Positions 52,096 through 60,919 of a stretch of DNA of 64,000 nucleotides are shown here, piece by piece; the first letter of the stretch is position 1; each line of letters opens with the position of its first letter. A program made the translations under genes and the position numbers. Source of the DNA: UBA8914 sp034002905 (GTDB lineage Bacteria; Pseudomonadota; Alphaproteobacteria; UBA9219); NCBI GenBank assembly GCA_034002905.1, contig JAVEZQ010000002.1:1-64000 (forward strand), in the 5' to 3' direction. The notes under the pieces are model-generated. The model saw only the letters and a list, made by a program, of their open reading frames with translations. It was not told where the DNA came from and searched no databases.

Positions 52096-52569
52096 TTAAG
52101 CTCGTAACTTCTTGCCAATACGGTCAAGCAACGCATTGACAAGTTTAGATTCTTTCCCTTGAAAAAAAGCGCGGGTTACATCCACATAATCATTAATGAT
52201 AATGCCAGACGCGACTTCCGGGCAGTAATAGAGTTCATATATACCGGCAATCAGGATCGTTTTGAGCAACTTTTCCATACGCTCTTTCGATCGATCTTCT
52301 CCCAACGCGGCATCCAGAACTTCTTCCAAAGCCGGCTGATGCTCGACAACTCCTAAAACAAGCGCACGCATCAAATCGATATCCGGTGTCTCCGGAATGT
52401 CCTCACCCTCAAGCTCCTCGTCATTCAGGAATGTTTGCCCTTCCAACGCCATGCGTGCGAGAATTTCATCAACGCTTTCTTCTTCATACGCCGACTGAAA
52501 CAGTGCTTGCACAGCCGAGAGGCGCGCAAGACGCTTTGAAAAGTTTTTATTCTTATGAGCTGACATCAA
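52096..52569 (-). CDS. nusB: Transcription antitermination factor NusB
   Basis: NusB acts with NusE (S10) at boxA in rRNA operon transcription. The 157-residue protein is all-helical, with LARLSAVQALFQSAYE and LLKTILIAGIYELYYCPEVASGIIINDYVDVTRAFFQGKESKLVNALLDRI characteristic of the family. It ends the run glyA-rpiB side: nrdR, ribE, ribB, ribH, nusB, and starts 11 bases after ribH. Confidence 0.95.
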   Translation of the reverse strand: MMSAHKNKNFSKRLARLSAVQALFQSAYEEESVDEILARMALEGQTFLNDEELEGEDIPETPDIDLMRALVLGVVEHQPALEEVLDAALGEDRSKERMEKLLKTILIAGIYELYYCPEVASGIIINDYVDVTRAFFQGKESKLVNALLDRIGKKLRA

Positions 52570-52580
52570 CGCCTACCACT

Positions 52581-53111
52581 TTACCGACCGACCCAGCGGC
52601 GTTTGGGAATGAGTTTAAAGTTTTGCTTGATCTCGATCATCGAAAGGCAAGCTTCAGCCGCCGCGCCGCCGCGATCAAGCTGTTTGGGATCGGCACGCTT
52701 TTGCGCCTGCTCCAACGTATTGACTGTGAGAATACCGTTGCCGATAGCGAGCGTATGCTCCAGCGCAATTTGCTGAAGGCCTTGAGCACTTGTCTCGCCG
52801 ACAATAACATCATGATGCGTCTCGCCCTTGATTACACAGCCCAGCGCAACATAGCCATCGAAACGACGACGAACCGGATCAAAATCCAGAGATTTAACCG
52901 CATAAATGATACAGGCCGGGATTTCAAGCGAACCGGGAACCGTGATCACCTCATAGGTCGCTCCAACACGATCCAAAACCGCCTTCGCGCCTTCAAGAAG
53001 ATTGTCGGCGATATCGTCATAGAAACGCGCCTGCACAATCATGACATGAGGCTTTTCCGCAATGTTGAATGCTTTTATTTTCTTGGCCTTTTCCATCGTA
53101 TACCCCGTCAC
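52581..53111 (-). CDS. ribH: 6,7-dimethyl-8-ribityllumazine synthase
   Basis: RibH joins the ribityl-aminouracil and dihydroxybutanone phosphate to form lumazine. The 176-residue protein has the VPGSLEIPACIIYAVKS block, GYVALGCVIKGETHHDVIVGETSAQGL (catalytic His region) and GNGILTVNTLEQAQKR. ATG at 53111 overlaps the ribB stop as ATGA; an internal start at 53096 is possible. Confidence 0.96.
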   Translation of the reverse strand: MTGYTMEKAKKIKAFNIAEKPHVMIVQARFYDDIADNLLEGAKAVLDRVGATYEVITVPGSLEIPACIIYAVKSLDFDPVRRRFDGYVALGCVIKGETHHDVIVGETSAQGLQQIALEHTLAIGNGILTVNTLEQAQKRADPKQLDRGGAAAEACLSMIEIKQNFKLIPKRRWVGR

Positions 53112-53725
53112 TCGTTGTGCGCCAAACGATAGGCTGCGAGATCTTTAACCGTGCCTATCTTTAAGCCATGTTTTTCAGCAAAGATCAACAAATCCGGCAA
53201 ACGTGCCATATGGCCGTCCTCTCCGATGATCTCACACAGAACACCGGACGGGTTGAGCCCTGCCAATCTGGCGATATCAACCGTCGCTTCTGTGTGACCA
53301 CGTCGCTGTAAAACGCCACCTTTGCGTGCAATGAGTGGAAAGATGTGTCCAGGCACGACAACATCCTCGGCCACCGCCTTTGGATGGATGGCGACAGAAA
53401 CCGTCTTGGCACGATCAAAGGCCGAGATACCTGTGGTCACACCTTCCCTCGCCTCAATCGAAAAGGTAAAGTTTGTCTGGAACGGAGATTCATTCTCGCC
53501 ACGCACCATCAAGGGCAGATTAAGGCGCTGCGCCTGATCTTCATCAATGGCAAGACACACCAGACCACGCCCATGGGTAATCATAAAATTAATCGCCTGC
53601 GCATTCGCAAACTCGGCCATGATGATAAGGTCGCCTTCATTCTCGCGATCCTCATCATCCACAAGAATAAACATCCGGCCCCGTCGAGCCTCGTCGATAA
53701 TTTCTTGCGTCGATGCGATGGACAT
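53108..53725 (-). CDS. ribB: 3,4-dihydroxy-2-butanone-4-phosphate synthase, not fused to GTP cyclohydrolase II
   Basis: RibB makes the four-carbon precursor of riboflavin from ribulose 5-phosphate. The 205-residue protein has LVDDEDRENEGDLI, the RxxSPFQTNFTFSIEAREGVTTGISAFDRAKT region and RRGHTEATVDIARLAGL. Many alphaproteobacteria have RibB fused to RibA (GTP cyclohydrolase II); here the protein ends after the DHBP domain (LAAYRLAHNE) and no RibA part follows. It overlaps ribE and ribH at each end. Confidence 0.95.
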   Translation of the reverse strand: MSIASTQEIIDEARRGRMFILVDDEDRENEGDLIIMAEFANAQAINFMITHGRGLVCLAIDEDQAQRLNLPLMVRGENESPFQTNFTFSIEAREGVTTGISAFDRAKTVSVAIHPKAVAEDVVVPGHIFPLIARKGGVLQRRGHTEATVDIARLAGLNPSGVLCEIIGEDGHMARLPDLLIFAEKHGLKIGTVKDLAAYRLAHNE

Positions 53726-54321
53726 TAGACAATGCCCCTGTTCGCCAGAATACGCCCGACATAGCGGGCGATCATATCAATCTCAAAGTTCAGAAAATCG
53801 CCGGGCTTGGCCATACTAAGTGTTGTTACATTCTGTGTATGGGGAATGATATTCACGCCAAAACGCGGGCCGATCACATCGTTGACCGTCAGCGAAATAC
53901 CGTCCAAGGCAATCGAACCCTTTGGCGCGAGATAAGAAGCAAACTCGTCGGGCAGTTCAAAGACAAGGCGCAAGGAGTCATTTTCAGGATCATTTGAAAG
54001 AAGGCGGGCCACACCATCCACATGGCCAGACACCATATGTCCGCCAATATCATCTCCCATCAAAAGCGAGGATTCCAGATTGATCTTTTGCCCTTCTTGC
54101 CATCCGGCAAGCGTCGTTTTGGAAAGCGTTTCAGTAGACACCTGCACATCAAAGCTGTGGTCCGTCATACGAATGACCGTCAGACAGACCCCGCTGCACG
54201 CGACAGAAGACCCAATTTTGAGTGTCGGGATGATGTCCTTTGACTCGATTGTAAAAACCCAGTCACCCTCTTTGACAATCCGCTTGATCTCGCCTTGATG
54301 CTGAATGATACCGGTGAACAT
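53725..54321 (-). CDS. ribE: Riboflavin synthase alpha chain
   Basis: This enzyme dismutes two lumazines to riboflavin. The 198-residue protein is built of two similar beta barrels, with MFTGIIQHQGEI at the start, SVACSGVCLTVI and GSIALDGISLTVNDV in the two halves, and ESSLLMGDDIGGHMVSGHVDGVA. The stop TAA overlaps the ribB start as TAATG. It begins two bases after nrdR; ribD, commonly between them, is absent. Confidence 0.95.
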   Translation of the reverse strand: MFTGIIQHQGEIKRIVKEGDWVFTIESKDIIPTLKIGSSVACSGVCLTVIRMTDHSFDVQVSTETLSKTTLAGWQEGQKINLESSLLMGDDIGGHMVSGHVDGVARLLSNDPENDSLRLVFELPDEFASYLAPKGSIALDGISLTVNDVIGPRFGVNIIPHTQNVTTLSMAKPGDFLNFEIDMIARYVGRILANRGIV

Positions 54322-54323
54322 GA

Positions 54324-54788
54324 CTAACCGATGGATGTTTCGCTTTTAAGAGTTTCGACAAAGTCGTTAAAATCAGCGGGCGTACGAAAATCGCGATAAA
54401 CCGAAGCATAACGAACATAGGCAACGTGATCCAGACGCCTGAGCGTGTCCATCACCATCTCGCCAATCTGTTTGGTTGTAATCTCGCCCTCGCCCATCGT
54501 CTCCATTTGACGGACAAGGCCATTGATCACCTGCTCCAAACAATCATCATCGACGGGCCGTTTGCGCAAGGCAATGCGCATCGAACGCGCAAGCTTGTCG
54601 CGATCAAAGGTTTTTTTCGTACCATCGCTTTTGATCACGGTCAGTTCACGGATTTGCACCCGTTCAAAGGTCGTGAAGCGTGCGTCGCAGTTTGGACAAA
54701 AACGGCGACGACGAATGGCCGCATTGTCTTCGCTAGGACGGCTGTCCTTCACCTGTGTGTCGTCAAATCCGCAAAAGGGACAACGCAT
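54324..54788 (-). CDS. nrdR: Transcriptional repressor NrdR
   Basis: NrdR represses ribonucleotide reductase genes in response to ATP/dATP. The 154-residue protein has the N-terminal zinc ribbon (MRCPFCG, then RRRFCPNCDARFTTFE) and the ATP-cone domain (REL TVIKSDG-type start, then FDRDKLARSMRIALRKRP and VRYASVYRDFRT). It starts three bases after glyA, as in many alphaproteobacteria. Confidence 0.96.
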   Translation of the reverse strand: MRCPFCGFDDTQVKDSRPSEDNAAIRRRRFCPNCDARFTTFERVQIRELTVIKSDGTKKTFDRDKLARSMRIALRKRPVDDDCLEQVINGLVRQMETMGEGEITTKQIGEMVMDTLRRLDHVAYVRYASVYRDFRTPADFNDFVETLKSETSIG

Positions 54789-54791
54789 GCA

Positions 54792-56078
54792 CTAGCCTTT
54801 CTGCCCATAGATCGGGAACTTGGCGCAAAGTTCGATCACACGCTTTTTAACGTCCTGCTCGACAGCACTGTTATCGCCATTTTCGCCAACCTTGGCCAAA
54901 CCATCAAGAACTTCGGCAATGTAATCGCCGACAAGAACGAACTCTTTCGTTCCAAAGCCACGCGTTGTTGCCGCAGGCGAGCCAACGCGCACACCAGATG
55001 TAACAGCGGGAGGCAGCGGATCAAAGGGAATGCCGTTCTTGTTACAAGTAATATTTGCCATCTCAAGACTGTGCGAGCTGGCTTTGCCCGTCAGGTTCTT
55101 GGGACGCAAATCAACCAGAAGCAAATGCGTATCCGTGCCGCCCGAAACAATATCCAGACCATGCTTGATCAGCGTTTCGCCCAGAACTTTCGCATTCTCT
55201 TTAACGCTCTTGGCATATTCTTTAAAGGAAGGCTGAAGGGCCTCACCCAACATCACAGCCTTGGCCGCGATCACATGCATCAGCGGCCCACCCTGCAAAC
55301 CGGGGAACACGGCAGAGTTGATCTTTTTGGCCAAAGCTTCGTCATTGGTCATAATCATGCCACCACGCGGACCGCGCAATGTTTTGTGCGTTGTCGTGGT
55401 TACAATATGCGCATGGGGAATCGGCGAAGGCGTCACGCCACCGGCCACAAGACCCGCAAAGTGAGCCATATCGACCATCAAATACGCGCCAACCTCGTCC
55501 GCAATCTTGCGGAAACCGACAAAATCAATCTCGCGTGGATAGGCCGAGCCACCCGTGATAATCAGCTTGGGTTTATGCTCACGCGCCATCTTGGCGACTT
55601 CGTCCATATCAATCCGGCCATCTTCAGCACGAACGCCATAGGGAACCGCGTTAAACCACTTGCCCGACATGCTGACTTTGGCCCCATGGGTCAAGTGACC
55701 GCCCGACGCCATGGAAAGCCCCATAATTGTGTCGCCGGGTTGCAAAAGCGCGAGGAAGATGGCTTCGTTTGCCTGCGCACCTGAATGGGGCTGTACATTG
55801 ACATAGCCACAGTTAAAAAGTTTGCACGCGCGGTTGATGGCAAGGCTTTCGGCAATATCGACCATCTCACAACCGCCATAGTAGCGCTTGCCGGGATAAC
55901 CTTCGGCATATTTGTTGGTCATAATCGAACCCTGCGCTTCCAACACAGCTTTCGAGACAATATTTTCCGATGCAATCAGCTCGATATTCTCTTGCTGACG
56001 TTTCAACTCAGAACTAATCGAGGCATAAAGTTCAGGATCGTGCGCTTCCAGTGTTTCCGTAAAAAATCCGCTCGTCAT
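54792..56078 (-). CDS. glyA: Serine hydroxymethyltransferase
   Basis: GlyA interconverts serine and glycine with tetrahydrofolate and feeds one-carbon metabolism. The 428-residue PLP enzyme has ELIASENIVSKAVLEAQGS, NKYAEGYPGKRYYGG, the substrate region SAYPREIDF, the PLP lysine in TTTHKTLRGPRGGMI, and the C-terminal GVRVGSPAATTRGF. The start at 56078 has AAGGAAG upstream; the frame to 56120 would overlap rpiB. Confidence 0.97.
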   Translation of the reverse strand: MTSGFFTETLEAHDPELYASISSELKRQQENIELIASENIVSKAVLEAQGSIMTNKYAEGYPGKRYYGGCEMVDIAESLAINRACKLFNCGYVNVQPHSGAQANEAIFLALLQPGDTIMGLSMASGGHLTHGAKVSMSGKWFNAVPYGVRAEDGRIDMDEVAKMAREHKPKLIITGGSAYPREIDFVGFRKIADEVGAYLMVDMAHFAGLVAGGVTPSPIPHAHIVTTTTHKTLRGPRGGMIMTNDEALAKKINSAVFPGLQGGPLMHVIAAKAVMLGEALQPSFKEYAKSVKENAKVLGETLIKHGLDIVSGGTDTHLLLVDLRPKNLTGKASSHSLEMANITCNKNGIPFDPLPPAVTSGVRVGSPAATTRGFGTKEFVLVGDYIAEVLDGLAKVGENGDNSAVEQDVKKRVIELCAKFPIYGQKG

Positions 56079-56106
56079 CGTTTTCTTCCTTACATTTTCA
56101 AACGTC

Positions 56107-56556
56107 TTACAATCCGCCAAGATCTGTCAGAATCTGGCATCTTTCGGCATAACGACCTCCAAGGGCCTTGGTTTCCATAAAGGTCTGCAAACAATCGACA
56201 GCAAGCCCTTCCCCCACAATTTCCGCACCAAGAACCAACACATTCGCGTCATTATGTTCGCGGGAAAGTCGTACTGTTGTCGTATTCGTGCACAAAGCGG
56301 CGCGAATATGGGCAAAGCGGTTAGCGGTCATATTCATGGCCTGTCCCGTGCCGCAAATCAAAACGCCGCGCGCTGTCTCGTCCTGCCGCATGGCCGTTGC
56401 CAAGCGGACAGCAAAATCCGTCGCATTCACGCGCTCAGTCGTCTCGGGCCCCAGATCCACCGCCTCGTAACCGTGATCCTTTAACCACTTCACAAAAACG
56501 CTCTTAAGGGGCAGGCCTCGATGGTCGGAGGCTAAATATATGGTGTTTTCACTCAT
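56107..56556 (-). CDS. rpiB: Ribose-5-phosphate isomerase B
   Basis: RpiB interconverts ribose 5-phosphate and ribulose 5-phosphate. The 149-residue protein has SDHRGLPLK near the start, the catalytic cysteine block LICGTGQAMNMTANRF, RAALC and SREHNDANVLVLGA, with a variant GTGQAMNMTAN in place of the common GxGxGMSIAAN. The start at 56556 (MSENTI) was chosen over 56592. It is upstream of glyA. Confidence 0.93.
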   Translation of the reverse strand: MSENTIYLASDHRGLPLKSVFVKWLKDHGYEAVDLGPETTERVNATDFAVRLATAMRQDETARGVLICGTGQAMNMTANRFAHIRAALCTNTTTVRLSREHNDANVLVLGAEIVGEGLAVDCLQTFMETKALGGRYAERCQILTDLGGL

Positions 56557-56625
56557 GGCCCCCACAATACTGGCCCTTTGGGGAAAAGCCAAGAAACTTT
56601 GTTTCTTTTATTATCTTAGAGAGGG

Positions 56626-57600
56626 TTAAGAGATACTCTTGATCGTTTCGAGCAGGGCTTTGCGGCGGGCTTGATCGTTTTGGCCGACCTTCATCATCGA
56701 CTCTTGAGCCTTCAGGCCGAGATTTTCCATATCCATCTGAGCGAGCAGCATTGTTGTAAAGGGCGCGTTCGTCTCGGCCAAGGGATAACTTATACTCCTT
56801 AACGAAGAAAAGCTTGGAGAGGAAGAAGATGACGTCCCCGCCAATTCGGCCAATCGATAAGCCGGCTCCGGTATTGTGAAGGATTGTGGCAACGCAGATG
56901 TTGGTGCAGAAGGAGACACCGAGGCCACGCTGACAGCCTCGCCTCCAAGATCCGGCACCGTTTCAAACTTGGCGGCAAACTTCGCATAAATCTCTTTAAC
57001 CGTGCGGGCCCGTCCCGTTGACTGGTCGTAAAAGACGGATTTGTTCGCGCCCGCGGCCGTGGGAAGATAGTCGGCAGCTTTGGCATTTGGGTTTTCCTTG
57101 AGCTTATCCAGAAAGAGCGCCGCACCATTGGCCCCAAGAAAATGCGCCATATAAAGCTCAGTCGAGCCAATATCGCCACCAACACGTTGTTCTAGCGTCG
57201 CTTTATTGGCTTTGGCCAGCTCCGCCGCCATATAAGATGAAACCTTAGGGTCATGACGCAAAGCCAAAATGGCCTTTTTGTCTGCTGCATTCGCCACACG
57301 AGCCACGCCATCTGAACCAACGGATATCTTGTTCGCCAAATCCCCTAACCCATACTTATCCCCTGCCGTCTTCATGGTTTTTAGCCATGTCTGGTCAATA
57401 AATTGGTAAAGGCCCGTCGCACTGCTCGACGAAGCCTTGGCCGTTGGGTTCAAGCTACTTTCCTGATTGGCTTCATTCAGCAAATAGGCAAAATCGACCC
57501 CGCTTTTGAGGCTGGCGGCCTTAATGGCGGCAATAACGCGCCCCTTGCTCGACAGGTGAGCCGTGGATTGAACGTTGATTATGTTATTACTTTCAAGCAA
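56626..57600 (-). CDS. Lytic transglycosylase-like protein (SLT fold)
   Basis: The 324-residue protein has an SLT-like domain at its N-terminus: LLNEANQESSLNPTAKASSSSATGLYQFIDQTWL (catalytic Glu in NQESSLN) and TELYMAHFLGANGAALFLDKL, which would cut peptidoglycan glycan strands. The C-terminal 110 residues are Ser/Pro-rich with a helical end (MLLAQMDMENLGLKAQESMMKVGQ). There is no signal peptide at the chosen start, so export may go by an unusual route such as a flagellar or other secretion system, or the start is wrong. It is divergent from the unknown gene at 57674. Confidence 0.8.
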   Translation of the reverse strand: MLESNNIINVQSTAHLSSKGRVIAAIKAASLKSGVDFAYLLNEANQESSLNPTAKASSSSATGLYQFIDQTWLKTMKTAGDKYGLGDLANKISVGSDGVARVANAADKKAILALRHDPKVSSYMAAELAKANKATLEQRVGGDIGSTELYMAHFLGANGAALFLDKLKENPNAKAADYLPTAAGANKSVFYDQSTGRARTVKEIYAKFAAKFETVPDLGGEAVSVASVSPSAPTSALPQSFTIPEPAYRLAELAGTSSSSSPSFSSLRSISYPLAETNAPFTTMLLAQMDMENLGLKAQESMMKVGQNDQARRKALLETIKSIS

Positions 57601-57673
57601 GATAGACTCCAGAACATAACGACGATTTTATCTTGTCACAGAATGTGCAAGCACTGTGCCAAAGCGGGGCCAT

Positions 57674-58972
57674 ATGTTAGAGATTACACAGAAAGAAATT
57701 ACGGAAACGGATCGAGCGGCTCAGTTTGCACGTAATGCCAGAGACAGAACTACAAACACCAAACAGAGTCGCTTTTATTGCAACACTTCTCCGGCCATAC
57801 GAGGCCTGATTGATGACGTTATCACCGCCGGTGAAGCCGCTGCCACACTGACCTTGTTGGCAAGCCGTACACTCAAGCTAATCAAAACAACCTCCTTTGC
57901 GCCCCATCCTGTTGACGATGCTTCAAAATTCAGCAACGTATCAACAAACGTCAAAGCCCGAAATCAGATACTTGATACGATGTTAACGGAGGCCACAACG
58001 CCTGATACGCAATCCAGTTGCGAACGGGAGCTTTCTGCCAACAAAAATATGATGCTCAAATCCATCTCAAGTGTCAGCGCGATAGCAAAGGGCATTTCAC
58101 GTCGCATACCTTCCTATTGCGAAAAAGACAGGGGTGATTTGATCTTTAATGACACCTACTATCTTGGACAAGCTAATGACAATCTTGCTATATCAATGCT
58201 TAGTTTAATAAATGCGGTTATCAAACATATTCCACAGGAACAGAGCTCCCATCAAGAGCTCCAGAAAATCCGGCAAAAACTGCATTCCTATACACCCGTG
58301 AATAAACGAGAGGCCGGATTAGTAGACACGCAATATACCGACAGTGAAGAAAGCTTAGCACGGAAATTTGATGCAAGCTTCGCACGCTATCGTATAGCGA
58401 TGATGGAATATGCCAGCAGACAACAAGATCCTGCCATTGAATCAAAACTAAATGATCTAGACCAAGCGATTAAATTATACAGTGCCCAAGCCAAACATAT
58501 GGCACAAGGACGGGATATTCTCAGCAAGGGCGTTCAGCTACGCATATCTAATCAATCTTATAAATCATATGTTCGAGACAACGGATCACATAAGCCTATC
58601 TCGACCCATTTTATAGATGTTCGCACAGGCTCCGCTCAGTTTTGTAACAAGACATCTCAGGATCTCTTTATACAGGAAAAAAACGAGCGACATGCGATTT
58701 ACCTGACCCATAATACAACCGCCACACAAGTGCTCATCCATTGCTTTGACTTGGCAGCCATAGGCCTAACGCGCAACGAACCTCAAGAAATTAGCTTGGC
58801 GGCAAAAACCTTGCGACACCACGTCGAAAATTACACGATTGCAGCGCTTGGATATCACGGTATGAAACTGTTGGAAACCAACCTGCCAACAGTGGAAAAG
58901 TTGAATTTCAGAACCAATCGTGCACAAGCCGGAGCCCGCATCAGACCGCACAAGACGCCTCGCCTTTCCTAG
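57674..58972 (+). CDS. Unknown 432-residue protein
   Basis: I recognise no family. The protein is soluble, helix-rich, polar and Ser/Thr/Gln-rich, with no signal peptide and no clear membrane span. It has a basic C-terminal tail (RTNRAQAGARIRPHKTPRLS). Codon use is more A/T-rich than in rnhB and ccrM downstream. The start at 57674 is followed by LEITQKEIT; a longer start at 57656 is possible, and neither has a strong ribosome-binding site. It stands alone between a transglycosylase gene and rnhB, which suggests a lineage-specific or recently acquired gene. An effector-like role is conceivable but unsupported. Confidence 0.7.
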   Translation: MLEITQKEITETDRAAQFARNARDRTTNTKQSRFYCNTSPAIRGLIDDVITAGEAAATLTLLASRTLKLIKTTSFAPHPVDDASKFSNVSTNVKARNQILDTMLTEATTPDTQSSCERELSANKNMMLKSISSVSAIAKGISRRIPSYCEKDRGDLIFNDTYYLGQANDNLAISMLSLINAVIKHIPQEQSSHQELQKIRQKLHSYTPVNKREAGLVDTQYTDSEESLARKFDASFARYRIAMMEYASRQQDPAIESKLNDLDQAIKLYSAQAKHMAQGRDILSKGVQLRISNQSYKSYVRDNGSHKPISTHFIDVRTGSAQFCNKTSQDLFIQEKNERHAIYLTHNTTATQVLIHCFDLAAIGLTRNEPQEISLAAKTLRHHVENYTIAALGYHGMKLLETNLPTVEKLNFRTNRAQAGARIRPHKTPRLS

Positions 58973-59014
58973 CTATGGCTTGCTCATTTTGCCCAAACAT
59001 GTAAAGTGTTCGGC

Positions 59015-59641
59015 ATGCCTGATTTATCTTTAGAAATGGCCCTTGGGGCAGCCGACGGCCTGCTGATTTGCGGTGTTGACGAGGTTGGACGCGGTCCTCT
59101 TGCCGGACCCGTGGTTGCCGCTGCTGTGATTTTACCTGCCGGCGGTCTGCCAGAGGGCCTAGCCAACAAAATCAACGACAGCAAAAAACTATCGGAAAAG
59201 CAACGCGAAGCTCTCTATCCCGCTTTGGTTGAACACTGCACCTATGCCGTGGCCGAGGCCACCGTTGGTGAGATTGACAAAATAAACATCCTGCACGCCT
59301 CTTTGCTCGCCATGACACGCGCTGTGCGACAGCTTGATCCGGTACCGCATCACGCCCTTATCGACGGCAATAAAATCCCCAAAAATCTTCCCTGCCCCTC
59401 TACACCCGTTATCAAGGGTGACAGCTCGAGCCTTTCCATTGCGGCAGCATCGATTATTGCCAAAGTGACACGTGACAGGATTATGAAAGCGCTTGGCGCA
59501 GTTCATACCGTCTATGGTTGGCAGAAAAATGCGGGTTATGGCACCAGCCTTCATCTTGAAGCCCTGAAAACGCACGGCGTGACGATGTGGCATCGCGGCT
59601 CTTTTGCACCAGTTGCTCATGCCAAAGAACTAACTAAATGA
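59015..59641 (+). CDS. rnhB: Ribonuclease HII
   Basis: RnhB removes ribonucleotides and RNA from DNA duplexes. The 208-residue protein has the metal-binding GVDEVGRGPLAGPVVAAAVIL, DSKKLSEKQRE, the second acid set in HALIDGNK and SIAAASIIAKVTRDRIM, and the GYGTSLHLEALKTHGVT end. ATG at 59015 is used; a GTG at 59006 in frame is possible. ccrM follows, a common pairing in alphaproteobacteria. Confidence 0.95.
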   Translation: MPDLSLEMALGAADGLLICGVDEVGRGPLAGPVVAAAVILPAGGLPEGLANKINDSKKLSEKQREALYPALVEHCTYAVAEATVGEIDKINILHASLLAMTRAVRQLDPVPHHALIDGNKIPKNLPCPSTPVIKGDSSSLSIAAASIIAKVTRDRIMKALGAVHTVYGWQKNAGYGTSLHLEALKTHGVTMWHRGSFAPVAHAKELTK

Positions 59642-59648
59642 TTCACAT

Positions 59649-59653
59649 GACTC
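59649..59653 (+). promoter_or_regulatory. GANTC site in the ccrM upstream gap
   Basis: GACTC occurs in the 66-base gap between rnhB and ccrM. In Caulobacter, ccrM transcription is tied to the methylation state of GANTC sites in its own promoter. A single site here would fit the same feedback but is weak evidence by itself. Confidence 0.4.
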
Positions 59654-59707
59654 TTTTATTTTTCTATTAACTTCCCATTAAGGGGTTGTCGAGATAATCC
59701 AAGGGCC

Positions 59708-60883
59708 ATGCCGAAAGCTCAAAAAGACCAGATGAAAAAGCCTGCCGCCACGCACTCCGCCAAGAAAAAGGGCGGCGTTTCTGCCCTGCCGCTCAATCAA
59801 ATCATGCTGGGCGATAGCATTGAGTCCATGCGCAGTCTGCCCGGCGGCTCGATCGACACAATCTTTGCCGATCCGCCCTATAACCTTCAGTTGGGTGGCG
59901 AGCTGTTACGTCCAGACCATTCCAAGGTCGATGCGGTCGATGACGATTGGGACAAGTTCACCGATTTTGAAGCCTATGACAAGTTCACCTATAACTGGCT
60001 GAGGGAAGCCAAGCGCCTCCTCAAGCCTGATGGCGGGCTGTGGGTCATCGGCAGCTATCACAATATCTTTCGCGTTGGCGCGATCCTGCAGAATCTGGGG
60101 TTCTGGATTTTGAACGATATCATCTGGTGCAAGACCAATCCGATGCCGAACTTTCGCGGCACACGCTTCACCAATGCGCACGAAACGCTGATCTGGGCCG
60201 CGACATCGCCCGATGCACGCCCCTGCTTCAACTATGAAGCCATGAAGAATATGAACGATGAAAAGCAGATGCGCAGCGACTGGCACCTGCCGATTTGCAC
60301 GGGCAAGGAACGGCGCAAGGATGATGACGGCAACAAGCTGCACCCTACGCAAAAGCCGGAGTCCCTGCTCTATCGTATTATCAACTCCTCAACCAAGCCG
60401 GGAGATATCATCCTCGATCCCTTCTTTGGGAGTGGCACAACAGGTGCGGTTGCCAAGAAACTTGGTCGTTCCTATATCGGTCTCGAACGCGATCCGTATT
60501 ATGCCCAATATGCTGAGCGCCGCTTGGCCGAGATCAAGGGCCCCGCGCAAACAGAGTTCCTGATCACGCCCGCAAAGCGCGAAGAGCCACGCGTTCCCTT
60601 TGGCGCCGTTCTGGAGCGCGGCTTTCTTCAGCCGGGCGACAAGCTGTTTGATGAGCGGCAACGTTTTATGGCACGCGTCAAATCCGACGCGACATTGATC
60701 GCGGCCAATCGCGAAGGTGAAGAAATACGCGGCTCGATTCACAAAGTCGGCGCGACGATCCAAGGCCTGCCCGCCTGCAACGGCTGGACATTCTGGTGCT
60801 TTGAAGCCGAGGGAAGCAAGCTGGTTCCGATTGATATGCTCCGCCAACGCATCCGCGCCGAAACCGGCGGAAAAATGGGATAG
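59708..60883 (+). CDS. ccrM: Cell-cycle DNA adenine methyltransferase CcrM (GANTC-specific)
   Basis: CcrM methylates adenine in GANTC late in the cell cycle; GcrA reads these marks. The 391-residue protein has a basic N-terminal extension of about 30 residues, the catalytic DPPYNLQL motif, later the SAM-binding FGSGTTGAVAKKLGR, so the motif order is that of the beta class, and the C-terminal CcrM-specific domain (about 290-385, FGAVLERGFLQPGDKL, NREGEEIRGSIHKVGA). No partner endonuclease is near, as expected for this solitary methyltransferase. It follows rnhB by 66 bases. Confidence 0.96.
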   Translation: MPKAQKDQMKKPAATHSAKKKGGVSALPLNQIMLGDSIESMRSLPGGSIDTIFADPPYNLQLGGELLRPDHSKVDAVDDDWDKFTDFEAYDKFTYNWLREAKRLLKPDGGLWVIGSYHNIFRVGAILQNLGFWILNDIIWCKTNPMPNFRGTRFTNAHETLIWAATSPDARPCFNYEAMKNMNDEKQMRSDWHLPICTGKERRKDDDGNKLHPTQKPESLLYRIINSSTKPGDIILDPFFGSGTTGAVAKKLGRSYIGLERDPYYAQYAERRLAEIKGPAQTEFLITPAKREEPRVPFGAVLERGFLQPGDKLFDERQRFMARVKSDATLIAANREGEEIRGSIHKVGATIQGLPACNGWTFWCFEAEGSKLVPIDMLRQRIRAETGGKMG

Positions 60884-60919
60884 CCATAACAACACATCCC
60901 TCCCTTATAAGGAAACGAT

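Noticed and set aside
54426..55784. Long plus-strand frame opposite glyA and nrdR
   Set aside because: Antisense shadow of two certain genes, without a recognisable domain.
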